Shown: piece by piece, positions 16,932 through 24,499 of the stretch
How the letters are laid out: every line of letters starts with the position of its first letter
Position numbering within the stretch: the first letter of the stretch is position 1
Assembly (NCBI GenBank): GCA_024399135.1
Contig: JAKSHY010000003.1
Coordinates: 124,001 to 188,000, forward strand
Length of the DNA stretch: 64,000 nucleotides
Direction: 5' to 3'
Origin: Lachnospiraceae bacterium
Lineage (GTDB): Bacteria > Bacillota > Clostridia > Lachnospirales > Lachnospiraceae
Notes under the pieces: model-generated
What the model saw: the letters and a program-made list of their open reading frames with translations, nothing else
Databases searched by the model: none
What the model was told of the DNA's origin: nothing
Position numbers and translations under genes: made by a program

Positions 16932-17696
16932 TTATTCAGCGTCAGCAACCTCTTCCATATCTGTTGCTTCTGCTTCAACATCAGCATTAGCATCAGCTGC
17001 AGTAATATTCTCTTCGCCTTCCTTAGCTTCGATAACTGCATCAGCCATCTTACCAGCGATTAACTTAACGGCTCTGATAGCATCGTCGTTACCTGGGATG
17101 ATGAAATCAAGATCATCAGGATCACAGTTAGTATCACCGATACCTACTAATGTAATACCAAGTGAGTGTGCTTCCTGGATACAAATCTTTTCCTTCTTAG
17201 AATCTACAACGAAGATACAGTCAGGGATTCTCTTCATTTCCTTGATACCACCAAGGTTCTTCTCAAGCTTATCCCATTCCTTCTTTAATTCAATAACTTC
17301 CTTCTTAGGTAATACATCAAATGTACCATCCTGTGACATAGCTTCAATCTTCTTAAGTCTTTCAATTCTAGACTGAATTGTCTTGAAGTTAGTAAGCATT
17401 CCGCCTAACCATCTTTCGTTTACGTAGTACATTCCACAACGCTCTGCCTCAGACTTAACTGCGTCCTGAGCCTGCTTCTTTGTTCCTACGAAAAGAACTG
17501 TTCCACCCTGCTGTGCAATTTCGAAAATTGCTCTGTAAGCTTCGTCAACCTTACCTACTGTCTTCTGAAGATCGATGATGTGTACACCATTTCTCTCTGT
17601 GTAGATGTAAGGAGCCATTTTAGGGTTCCATCTTCTTGTCTGATGTCCGAAATGAACACCTGCTTCTAATAACTGTTTCATTGAAATTACGCTCAT
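16932..17696 (-). CDS. rpsB: 30S ribosomal protein S2
   Basis: Ribosomal protein of the small subunit, needed for binding S1 and mRNA. The start at 17696 gives the usual beginning [20 protein letters not shown] with GGAGG in place; the longer open frame only reads through the leader. The 254-residue protein shows [11 protein letters not shown], the IDLQKT motif and [13 protein letters not shown]. The C-terminal tail is acidic and Ala-rich (about 230-254), as in many Firmicutes. It is the first gene of the rpsB-tsf pair. The leader before it is structured and may be the site of autoregulation. Confidence 0.97.
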   Translation of the reverse strand: MSVISMKQLLEAGVHFGHQTRRWNPKMAPYIYTERNGVHIIDLQKTVGKVDEAYRAIFEIAQQGGTVLFVGTKKQAQDAVKSEAERCGMYYVNERWLGGMLTNFKTIQSRIERLKKIEAMSQDGTFDVLPKKEVIELKKEWDKLEKNLGGIKEMKRIPDCIFVVDSKKEKICIQEAHSLGITLVGIGDTNCDPDDLDFIIPGNDDAIRAVKLIAGKMADAVIEAKEGEENITAADANADVEAEATDMEEVADAE

Positions 17697-17779
17697 TTTG
17701 TTACCTCCATTTGGTTTAATCATCCGCACCTTTGGTTTAATGTGGCCAACCTCGAGCCAGGCACCTGCCACCCTAAGAT
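17697..17779 (-). promoter_or_regulatory. Structured 5' leader of rpsB, possible ribosomal-protein autoregulatory element
   Basis: On the minus strand GTGGC (17771-17767) can pair with GCCAC (17746-17742). An inner hairpin CAGG-TG-CCTG is also possible. An 11-base direct repeat (TTTGGTTTAAT on the plus strand, 17710-17720 and 17731-17741) follows, spaced exactly two helical turns (21 bases), just before the GGAGG. I cannot match it to a known Rfam leader by eye. Confidence 0.45.
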
Positions 17780-17785
17780 ACGTGT

Positions 17786-17815
17786 TTTATAGTTACAACT
17801 TGTCTAATATAACAA
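17786..17815 (-). promoter_or_regulatory. Candidate promoter of rpsB-tsf
   Basis: On the minus strand TTGTTA (17815-17810) and TATAAA (17791-17786) are 18 bases apart, giving a start near 17779 and a leader of about 83 bases. Confidence 0.55.
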
Positions 17816-17842
17816 AAAACCCTTGGAAATGCAAGGGTTTTT
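17814..17842 (-). terminator. Rho-independent terminator after the small gene upstream of rpsB
   Basis: An 11-bp perfect stem (AAAAACCCTTG / CAAGGGTTTTT) with a six-base loop and flanking A/T runs. It ends transcription coming from the small genes upstream and abuts the rpsB promoter. It could work in both directions. Confidence 0.9.
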
Positions 17843-17908
17843 CAACTTTTTATATTAGATTCTCGTTAAATTTTATATTTGTTTTGTAAGGTCCATATTT
17901 CTAGGCAG

Positions 17909-18178
17909 TTAAGCTTTCTTACGCATTTTGATTGACTGCATATCTTTAACTAATTCAGTAGCTCTTTGAACATCCTCTTCATTAATTTTGATAGTAAAAA
18001 CATTCTTTTCCTTACTTCCTAAAAGTTTAGAAATAAAAGAACGATTCTCCCATTCAATGAAATAAGAAATTCTGTTATTTAAAAATAACTTTTCAAGCTT
18101 TTCCTTTGCGTCCTTGCTATATATTCTACAGAATGCAACTTCTCTGTTAAACATACTAGATTCAATACCTTGAGCCAT
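17909..18178 (-). CDS. Small conserved-type protein of unknown function (89 aa)
   Basis: I do not recognise this protein. It is charged and soluble, with no signal or membrane segment, and has an alternating beta/alpha look: REVAFCRIYSKDAKEKLEKLF, then SYFIEW, then NVFTIKINEEDVQRATELVKD. That pattern of a strand-helix repeat with 'INEEDVQRATELV' is reminiscent of small DUF2007-like proteins, but this is only an impression. It has its own terminator and sits between rpsB and another small gene, in the segment that appears inserted between the fla/che operon and rpsB-tsf. Confidence 0.7.
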   Translation of the reverse strand: MAQGIESSMFNREVAFCRIYSKDAKEKLEKLFLNNRISYFIEWENRSFISKLLGSKEKNVFTIKINEEDVQRATELVKDMQSIKMRKKA

Positions 18179-18251
18179 TTTCCTAACCTCATCAAAATAT
18201 TCTTAAAGTATTCTACACCTTTTTTTTAATTTTTTAAACTATTTTTTACTG

Positions 18252-18527
18252 TTATCTTTTATTTAAATCCCACAAAGATTTCTGACTTACATATTGTTCA
18301 TTAAGATAATCGCATGCTTCTTCTACACCTTCTTTTGACAAAGGAAAAGTAGTTCTTTGCTTTAGTCCCTCATCTGTATGTCCATACGAATATGGTTCAG
18401 GCCATATAATTACTTCCATTTCTTCACCTGAAATCTTTTTTAGCATATACCTCATTCCATCCATGGAACCTGTATACTCTTCTTTTTTTACATAATTTAA
18501 TATATTAAAATTTTCTTTATTAATCAC
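18252..18527 (-). CDS. Small soluble protein of unknown function (91 aa)
   Basis: Not assigned to a characterised family. The sequence (FNILNYVKKEEYTGSMDGMR, then EVIIWPEPYSYGHTDE, then FPLSKEGVEEACDYLNEQY) looks like a compact alpha/beta protein without membrane segments or a leader-peptide double-glycine motif. I believe similar small proteins are widespread in Clostridia and are sometimes loosely labelled as acetyltransferase-like; no GNAT acetyl-CoA motif is visible here. The ribosome site is weak (no clear GGAGG before the ATG). It lies downstream of the NHLP exporter genes on the same strand but is separated from them by a tRNA gene on the other strand, so a functional link is doubtful. 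Confidence 0.7.
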   Translation of the reverse strand: MINKENFNILNYVKKEEYTGSMDGMRYMLKKISGEEMEVIIWPEPYSYGHTDEGLKQRTTFPLSKEGVEEACDYLNEQYVSQKSLWDLNKR

Positions 18528-18556
18528 CGCGATATATCCTTTAATTACAATAGTCC

Positions 18557-18585
18557 TTTACTTTAGTTACATCTAAATATATAAT
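18557..18585 (+). promoter_or_regulatory. Promoter of the tRNA-Pro gene
   Basis: TTTACT (18557-18562) and a perfect TATAAT (18580-18585) are 17 bases apart, about 37 bases before the mature tRNA. Confidence 0.7.
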
Positions 18586-18622
18586 TTCTTTGAAATAGTC
18601 AGATGAATAATATGACACATTT

Positions 18623-18695
18623 CGGGGTGTGGCTCAGGTGGTAGAGCGCTTCGTTAGGGACGAAGAGGCCGCAGGTTCAAGTCCTGTCACTCCGA
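18623..18695 (+). tRNA. tRNA-Pro, anticodon AGG
   Basis: A 73-base cloverleaf can be drawn completely. The acceptor is CGGGGTG/CACTCCG (one G-U), the D stem GCTC/GAGC, the anticodon stem CTTCG/CGAAG and the T stem GCAGG/CCTGT with loop TTCAAGT. The seven-base anticodon loop TTAGGGA has AGG at positions 34-36 (18656-18658), and the discriminator is A. The C1-G72 pair and G37 are characteristic of proline tRNAs. CCA is not encoded. An A at position 34 should be converted to inosine by TadA, letting it read CCU and CCC. Confidence 0.93.
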
Positions 18696-18743
18696 CTTTT
18701 TTATGCGCTAATTTAAGGTATTCACCCATGCCCTTTTCTTATA

Positions 18744-20933
18744 TTAATCCAGCCTTTGTCTTTCAACCAGTTCCTTAAACGAACCATTAAGAGCTATGAG
18801 TTCATCATATGTTCCATCTTCTTTAATCTTTCCGTCTTCAAGATATATAATTCTGTCACAGTTTTTAATAGTTGAAAGCCTGTGCGCTACTACAATTCTC
18901 GTACACTTAAGTTCATCAAGAGCATTGGAAATCTTCTTCTGCGTTATATTGTCAAGTGCAGAAGTCGCCTCATCGAAAATGAGAATTTTAGGCTTAGGTG
19001 CTATAGCTCTGGCTATCATTAGTCTTTGCTTTTGTCCTCCTGAAAATCCACCGGCACCATCCATTACCATAGTGAACATTCCCATAGGCATCTTTTCTAT
19101 ATCTTCAGCTATACCTGCGATTCTTGCTGCCTCCCAGGCATCATCCATACTTAAATTATTAGAGGAAATAGCAATGTTAGAATATATATCTCCCTGCATC
19201 AATGAGCCATTCTGCATTACCGTTCCTATTTTTCTTCTAAGAGATCTTAAATCTATTTTGTCTATATTTTTGCCATCATAATAAATGGCACCCTTGTCAG
19301 TTTTTTCAAATCCAAGTAGCAATCTTATCAGTGTAGATTTTCCACAGCCTGTTTTTCCAACTATGGCGACATATTGTCCAGCTTTAATCTTAAGTGACAG
19401 ATTATCAAGAACCAATGGCATATCATCACTATATCTAAAGGTTAGATTACTAATTTCAATTCTTCCTGTTACTTCAGTTAAAACCTCTTTATTCGCAGCA
19501 TTTTCTGGTTCTGCTTCAAGAATAGGTCTGACCATTTCAAGCATTGGTCTAATTTCAGCAAAAATAGAAGCCATACCTGCTAATGACATGAAAGCACCTG
19601 ATACCATACCATATACTGAATTGAATACATAGTATTCGGATACAGAAATTCCGTTCTTAACTACCAGATAATAAATTATAAGATTTCCTATAAGACCAAC
19701 TGAAAGAATTAAAACATTGCTTAGTCTTAAAAACAATGGCCCATTGTAGTTAAGTCTTGCTGTCTGAGCATAGCACTCTGCCCAGCGTGAAAAAGCTCTC
19801 TTTTCTGCTCCTGCCAGCTTAATTTTCTGAATTCCAGATATCATGGCATATGAAATACCATTCTCATCCGCATCACCTTCCATTATCTTCTGGGTCACTC
19901 GCATCTGTCTTATAGTAGTCATTAGTGTAAGCAAAATTGTAACTAAAGTGATTACCAGTGATGGAATAACAAGACTTGGTGCATATGCAAATATTTGTGT
20001 TATGTAAACTAGTGAAAAAACAGCCGTAATACCAGTCGATGTCAATGAATTCATTATCGAAGAGCACAAGGCTCCTACTGATTCTGATCTTGACTGAAGC
20101 TCACCTGCCGAAAACTTCCTAAAGAAATTAGCCGGAAGAGATAATAATCTCATCATGGTTGCAGCTTCAACAGATATCGAAAGCTTAGCATCACTCTTGT
20201 AGGAGAAAAGAGATTGCGCAAGCTTCAAAAGATTCGAGGTCAAATATACACTGAACATATAAAGCAGTGTATTAATCAATACTATCGGATACTGCGACGC
20301 CCAATGCATAACCTCGTTAGTCAAAAAATAGTTAAGTTTAGGAAGTAGCAGGCCTAAAAGTGTAACCAGACCTGTCATAGCCAAAGGCATGATAATATCT
20401 GCCAAAGACCATGTTGAAATAGCATACTTAACTAAGTCAAACACCTTAAGCTTCTTAGCTGGAAGCGGTCTATAGAATAAAATGGCCTCATTGTCAAACA
20501 ACGCCTCTTTTCTTTTAGTTATGTAAACCTTATCCTGCGACGTCTTATCTATATAGTAATATCCTGTAGTACGACTAGGAATAATAGCGACATATCCATC
20601 TTCTGTCCCCTTAAAGCGAGTAATGAACGCACCATACGAATTGCGTGACCATCCTGGTTCTAAAGTGATGTTTCTATACATTATTCCATTCGGTCTGCAA
20701 AGATATTCTATTTTGTCATCTGCCCTCTCTACCGAATCAGGTATATTTTTGTGCCTGATATGATAGTAATGAAGAATTTCATTAAGCGAGTCCTCAATGT
20801 CACTTTTATCATTCAGGAAGAAGTCATCCTTATTCTCTCCAGTAACAGCGAATGCAATGCTTTCAAGGGCACTTTCTACTATTTCTTTGTCGCTTTCTTT
20901 TCTTTGTCGAATTTGTTCGTCAAACCAACTCAT
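18744..20933 (-). CDS. NHLP/NHLM-type peptide export ABC transporter, ATP-binding/permease subunit without peptidase
   Basis: A 729-residue fused exporter subunit. Residues about 1-150 form a soluble N-terminal domain with no C39 cysteine motif. The membrane part (about 165-460) has around six helices, and the ATPase domain (about 485-729) shows Walker A GKTGCGKST, signature GFSGGQKQR and Walker B ILIFDEATSALD. The architecture fits the second ABC protein of the NHLM bacteriocin systems, which export ribosomal peptides with Nif11- or nitrile-hydratase-like leaders. It follows the peptidase-type ABC gene after 18 bases, so the two probably form a heterodimer. It is the last gene of the trio. 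No precursor gene is seen nearby. Confidence 0.83.
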   Translation of the reverse strand: MSWFDEQIRQRKESDKEIVESALESIAFAVTGENKDDFFLNDKSDIEDSLNEILHYYHIRHKNIPDSVERADDKIEYLCRPNGIMYRNITLEPGWSRNSYGAFITRFKGTEDGYVAIIPSRTTGYYYIDKTSQDKVYITKRKEALFDNEAILFYRPLPAKKLKVFDLVKYAISTWSLADIIMPLAMTGLVTLLGLLLPKLNYFLTNEVMHWASQYPIVLINTLLYMFSVYLTSNLLKLAQSLFSYKSDAKLSISVEAATMMRLLSLPANFFRKFSAGELQSRSESVGALCSSIMNSLTSTGITAVFSLVYITQIFAYAPSLVIPSLVITLVTILLTLMTTIRQMRVTQKIMEGDADENGISYAMISGIQKIKLAGAEKRAFSRWAECYAQTARLNYNGPLFLRLSNVLILSVGLIGNLIIYYLVVKNGISVSEYYVFNSVYGMVSGAFMSLAGMASIFAEIRPMLEMVRPILEAEPENAANKEVLTEVTGRIEISNLTFRYSDDMPLVLDNLSLKIKAGQYVAIVGKTGCGKSTLIRLLLGFEKTDKGAIYYDGKNIDKIDLRSLRRKIGTVMQNGSLMQGDIYSNIAISSNNLSMDDAWEAARIAGIAEDIEKMPMGMFTMVMDGAGGFSGGQKQRLMIARAIAPKPKILIFDEATSALDNITQKKISNALDELKCTRIVVAHRLSTIKNCDRIIYLEDGKIKEDGTYDELIALNGSFKELVERQRLD

Positions 20934-20951
20934 CTATCTAAACCTATCTCT

Positions 20952-23117
20952 TTATTCATTAGTTACCAGTTCAACATATCGTCCATTCATAGCCATAAGC
21001 TCATCATGGGTTCCTCTCTCAACAATCACACCATCATCAAGAACTAAAATCTCATCTGAATTTCTTATAGTTGAGAGTCTGTGTGCGACTACTATGCACG
21101 TAATACCTCTTTCTCTAATGGCCTTAACAACCTCATATTCTGTCTTCGCATCAAGTGCAGATGTAGCTTCATCCAAAATAATCATGGTAGGATCCTGTGC
21201 CAGAACGCGGGCAATTTCAAGTCTCTGCCTTTGACCTCCTGAAAAATCCTTTCCACCTTCAAGTATTTTGTAGTTAAAGCCGCCTCTTCTTTGCATGATG
21301 TCTTCATATATTCCTGCATCTCTTGCTGCCAGAATCAGTTCGAAATCTTCAATGGACTTATCCCACATGCTTATATTCTCTCCAATCGTATCCTCATAGA
21401 GAATAATGTCCTGATCTACTACAGCAAGTGAGCCACGAAAAACATTCATATCTATTTCATCAATAGACTTTCCATCAAACAGAATTTCTCCGCTCCATGG
21501 TCTGTTAAGTCCTGAAATTAGTTTCGATATAGTTGATTTTCCACATCCTGAAGAACCAACTATTGCAATCTGACTGCCCTTCTTGATATCTACCGAAAAA
21601 TCCTTAATTAATGGCTCTGTCAATTTACAGTATCCGAATGTAACATTCTTTATCGAAATATCACCAGAAAGTTTGGCATAGGTTTCACCCTCAGCAATGA
21701 TATCTTCACTCTTAAACAGAATGTCATCAGGATATTCCATTACATCTTCAATTCGCTCCATACTGGTACGCATCTCCTGAATAATCTGTCCAGAGCTTAT
21801 GAGTGTACCTGCCGGTTCCATGAATGATTCTAAAAATTGTTGGAACGCCATAAGCATACCAAGTGTAAATGTTCCGTTGTTCAAAGATATAAGATATATT
21901 CCAATTCCAGTAATTAGCAAATCCGTTACTGTCTTTACCAATGTTGGAATCATGCCAAGATAACCGTTAAGCTTATTGAATTTAACTGTATGATTATTAG
22001 CACTGGCCTGATAACCCGCCCATTTTCCGAAAAAGCCGTTTTCTGCACCACTGGCTTTAATAGTTTCCATCATCTCGAGACCAGAAATTGTGGTTCCGGC
22101 AAGTTTTCCGGAATCGCGCATCTGAAGTCTTGTTACATCAATTCTTCTTTTTGAAATAATTCTAGATACCATGAAGTCAATAAGAATTGAGCTAATACCA
22201 ATAATTGTAAGTATTTTGCTGTAACGAAGCATTACCACAAAATAAAATACCATCATTCCAGTATTTAATATTAGTGGAGCAAAGGTGTTAACCAGCGACG
22301 ATGCAACGGATGCATTAGCTGCCTGTCTTGAAAGAATATCTCCTGCCATTCTCTGTGAAAAAAAATCCATAGGAAGATGAAGAACCTTCCATATAAATGA
22401 GGAGCTTCCAATAACTGATAATTTTCCATTAATTCTGAGAGAATAAATAGAATTGATCCATTCTATAATAATCTCAAAAACAGCAAGTATTCCTATAAAC
22501 AAAAGAATATAATCAAAATAATAATGATTCTTCTTCGTTACTATTTCATCTATGAATATTCTTTCAGCCGCTGGTTTAATTATTCCAATCAATGCAGCAA
22601 TTACGGATGATATAACAACGAAAGCTATGGCTGCTTTAGCATCCTTAAGTCTCGACTTAACGAATGCCAAAACACTTTTTCTTTTTCCACCCTTTTCGAA
22701 AGTTTCAGAGGGTTGGAACATCATTACTATTCCTGTGAAGGAGGTTTCGAATTCCTCCATAGGGACCTTAACTGTACCTCTTCCCGGGTCATTTATAATC
22801 GCTTTATTATTCTTAAATCCGCAAAGAACCACGAAATGATTCATATCCCAGTGAATAATACAAGGGAATGTGGCATTTGATTTAACTGCACCCGGTTCCA
22901 TCCTGTATGCCTTAGTTTCAAGGCCATAAGAACGGGCAGCTAATACCATGTTTTTAGCATTAGAGCCATCTCTTGAAACGCCACAATCCTTTCTTACCTC
23001 TTCAAGTGGAATCCACTTTCCATAATAAGCAAGTATCATATCAAGACATGCGGCCCCGCATTCTAAAAATTCCATCTGCATAATAAATGGAACTTTAACA
23101 ACCTTTTTAGATTTCAT
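20952..23117 (-). CDS. NHLP/NHLM-type peptidase-containing ABC exporter (C39 domain)
   Basis: A 721-residue exporter that would cut leader peptides and pump out the product. The N-terminal C39 cysteine protease (about 10-135) is complete: Gln14, catalytic Cys20 in LECGAAC, His94 in WDMNHFVVL and Asp110 in INDPGRG. The permease domain covers about 160-450. The ATPase domain (about 480-715) has GSSGCGKST, SGGQRQR and MIILDEATSALD. The first 20 residues (KVPFIMQMEFLECG) match the NHLM peptidase/ATPase family well. It is second in the trio, 11 bases after the short fusion-protein gene. The substrate peptide is unknown; one expects a double-glycine-type leader encoded elsewhere. Confidence 0.87.
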   Translation of the reverse strand: MKSKKVVKVPFIMQMEFLECGAACLDMILAYYGKWIPLEEVRKDCGVSRDGSNAKNMVLAARSYGLETKAYRMEPGAVKSNATFPCIIHWDMNHFVVLCGFKNNKAIINDPGRGTVKVPMEEFETSFTGIVMMFQPSETFEKGGKRKSVLAFVKSRLKDAKAAIAFVVISSVIAALIGIIKPAAERIFIDEIVTKKNHYYFDYILLFIGILAVFEIIIEWINSIYSLRINGKLSVIGSSSFIWKVLHLPMDFFSQRMAGDILSRQAANASVASSLVNTFAPLILNTGMMVFYFVVMLRYSKILTIIGISSILIDFMVSRIISKRRIDVTRLQMRDSGKLAGTTISGLEMMETIKASGAENGFFGKWAGYQASANNHTVKFNKLNGYLGMIPTLVKTVTDLLITGIGIYLISLNNGTFTLGMLMAFQQFLESFMEPAGTLISSGQIIQEMRTSMERIEDVMEYPDDILFKSEDIIAEGETYAKLSGDISIKNVTFGYCKLTEPLIKDFSVDIKKGSQIAIVGSSGCGKSTISKLISGLNRPWSGEILFDGKSIDEIDMNVFRGSLAVVDQDIILYEDTIGENISMWDKSIEDFELILAARDAGIYEDIMQRRGGFNYKILEGGKDFSGGQRQRLEIARVLAQDPTMIILDEATSALDAKTEYEVVKAIRERGITCIVVAHRLSTIRNSDEILVLDDGVIVERGTHDELMAMNGRYVELVTNE

Positions 23118-23128
23118 ACTTACCTCTC

Positions 23129-23611
23129 TTAATTAAATACATAAGTAAATAAATTCGTTCCATTATACTGAACTTCAGATATATAAATTCCGTTCTCAAC
23201 ATCTTCCGCATTAAATGTGGCTATATATACCCATTCATTCTTTGCTATCTTGGCCTGTCTTAACATGAATTCATCCATAACATCAGAAGCTTCATATGCT
23301 GATGTTGACAAAGATATAACTGGCTTAGCTATATTAAGCTGTGTTAAGACAACGTTAGCGTCATCAGAAAAATCCTCTATATCTTCTTCAGCAATATATA
23401 CGCTTCCTTTTCCATCCACAACCTCGGCAACAGTACTAATATTAGTAACCATTTGGGCGCTTGTACTCCAGATGACAGTCGCTGCCAAAAACACTACAAT
23501 TGCTATCAGCAAAAGCCATATTCCTGGATTCGTCACCTTTATATATTCATCAAGTTTGTCTGGCGAACTGATTTTTTCTATGCTTTTTTTATTAAAAAGA
23601 TCATCCTTCAT
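23129..23611 (-). CDS. Very short HlyD-like subunit of the NHLP exporter
   Basis: A 160-residue protein with a cytoplasmic N-terminus (NKKSIEKISSPDKLDEYIKV), one membrane helix (31-48) and an outside domain of about 110 residues. The 'SSP-x-LDEYI-x-VT-x-P' lead-in before the helix is that of NHLM-system HlyD secretion proteins, but those are usually about 400 residues with long coiled-coil and lipoyl-like parts. Here only a reduced outer domain is left and the gene ends cleanly at a stop. It heads the exporter operon with AGGAG before the ATG. It may be a natural Gram-positive short form, since no outer membrane has to be bridged. The identification rests on the N-terminus and neighbours. Confidence 0.7.
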   Translation of the reverse strand: MKDDLFNKKSIEKISSPDKLDEYIKVTNPGIWLLLIAIVVFLAATVIWSTSAQMVTNISTVAEVVDGKGSVYIAEEDIEDFSDDANVVLTQLNIAKPVISLSTSAYEASDVMDEFMLRQAKIAKNEWVYIATFNAEDVENGIYISEVQYNGTNLFTYVFN

Positions 23612-23664
23612 AACTCTTCTCCTAAAATATAGTTAGTTACAGGTCCAATTATCTGATGTTTAAA

Positions 23665-23701
23665 AACGACGAAAACTGTCGATATTTTTCACCGACAGTT
23701 T
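23665..23701 (-). terminator. Terminator of the fla/che operon
   Basis: The arms AAACTGTCG (23673-23681) and CGACAGTTT (23693-23701) form a 9-bp perfect stem that begins within the stop codon of the last operon gene. On the minus strand it is followed by TTCGTCGTTTTT, an imperfect T-tract, so termination may be partial and some transcripts may run into the NHLP genes. Confidence 0.75.
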
Positions 23702-24494
23702 ACTTTTTCCCTGATATAATCTTCGCTATTTCTTCTTCTGTACTATTCTTCGGAATTGAATAACTTCCTGCATATATTCTTCTATCCATTCCGTTAGAAC
23801 AAAGATATGTGTCAAAGTCACCCGCATTAGCTACAAGACCCAGTGAAGCCAGGTTTTTCGCTACTGTGTATGAGCCTTCACCCTGTTTAACAGTAAATGA
23901 AATCGAATCCTTGCTATCTGATTTCGTTTCTTCTGTCTTCTTGCTTTCTGAATCATTATCTTCATCATCACCTAACAAAGGTTTCTTTGAAGACTGCGGT
24001 GCCTTAGTAGGCTCTGGCTCCTTAGTTGGTTCTGGAGCTTTAGTAGGCTCCGGGGCTTTTGTTGGCTCTGGTGTTTTAGTAGGTTCTGGTTCCTTAGTTG
24101 GTTCCGGTGTTTTAGTGTCACCCTCAACTACATTGATTAATGCCTTTTCTTCATCAGGAGTAAGTGTTGCTTCAGGATCATTATTTTCAGAATCCACATT
24201 ATCAATTACTTCATTTATGGTAGATGCATCCTTTAATGATGCATTGTCCTTAGCATCATTTACCTGAGCTTCATTTGAAGTGCTGGAACTATCATTAGCA
24301 TTTGACGATGCCTGGTTATTAGCTACAGTATCTGAAAGTGTTTTTCCCTCTTCTACCATTCCAAGTAAAGAGGCTCTGGCCTTAATTTCGGCATCTGTCA
24401 TCTCTTTATTATTTTGTGAAGAAATAACCAGCATAATAACAGCGGTTACTATTATTCCTATACCTAAGCCACGTAGGTAATACTTAAGATTCAT
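23700..24494 (-). CDS. MltG/YceG-like LysM-type domain protein with PEPTK repeats
   Basis: A 264-residue membrane-anchored surface protein of unknown role. It has one N-terminal helix (about 9-26), a Ser/Asn/Asp-rich spacer, six tandem PEPTK-type hexapeptides (129-166), an acidic linker and a C-terminal domain. That domain (about 198-262; FTVKQGEGSYTVAKNLASLG and IYAGSYSIPKNSTEEEIAKI) resembles the LysM-like N-terminal domain of endolytic transglycosylase MltG. The catalytic part of MltG is missing, so it is more likely a peptidoglycan-binding or scaffold protein than an enzyme. It is the last gene of the fla/che operon, six bases after the DUF6115 gene, suggesting a link to flagella or the wall around them. 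Confidence 0.75.
   Translation of the reverse strand: MNLKYYLRGLGIGIIVTAVIMLVISSQNNKEMTDAEIKARASLLGMVEEGKTLSDTVANNQASSNANDSSSTSNEAQVNDAKDNASLKDASTINEVIDNVDSENNDPEATLTPDEEKALINVVEGDTKTPEPTKEPEPTKTPEPTKAPEPTKAPEPTKEPEPTKAPQSSKKPLLGDDEDNDSESKKTEETKSDSKDSISFTVKQGEGSYTVAKNLASLGLVANAGDFDTYLCSNGMDRRIYAGSYSIPKNSTEEEIAKIISGKK
23997..24110 (-). repeat. Tandem hexapeptide-coding repeat (PEPTK[E/T/A])
   Basis: Six 18-base units inside the MltG-like gene encode PEPTKE, PEPTKT and PEPTKA variants in series, giving a stiff extended stalk. Such tracts often vary in copy number between strains. Confidence 0.85.
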
Positions 24495-24499
24495 ATATC

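Noticed and set aside
17697-17771. N-terminal extension of S2 encoded in frame upstream of the usual start
   Set aside because: The ATG at 17696 has an ideal ribosome site and gives the canonical S2 N-terminus; the upstream frame is just an open leader.
18252-18527. The 91-aa protein as the missing peptide substrate of the NHLP exporter
   Set aside because: No double-glycine leader end, no Nif11 or NHLP leader pattern, and it is separated from the trio by an opposite-strand tRNA gene.
23646-23660. AATTATCTGATGTTT upstream of the NHLP trio as CodY box
   Set aside because: Four mismatches to the consensus, asymmetric; too weak to claim.
23809-24267. Plus-strand frame with Gly-Ser-Leu-Val repeats opposite the MltG-like gene
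   Set aside because: The repeats are only the reverse reading of the PEPTK tract; no start signal.
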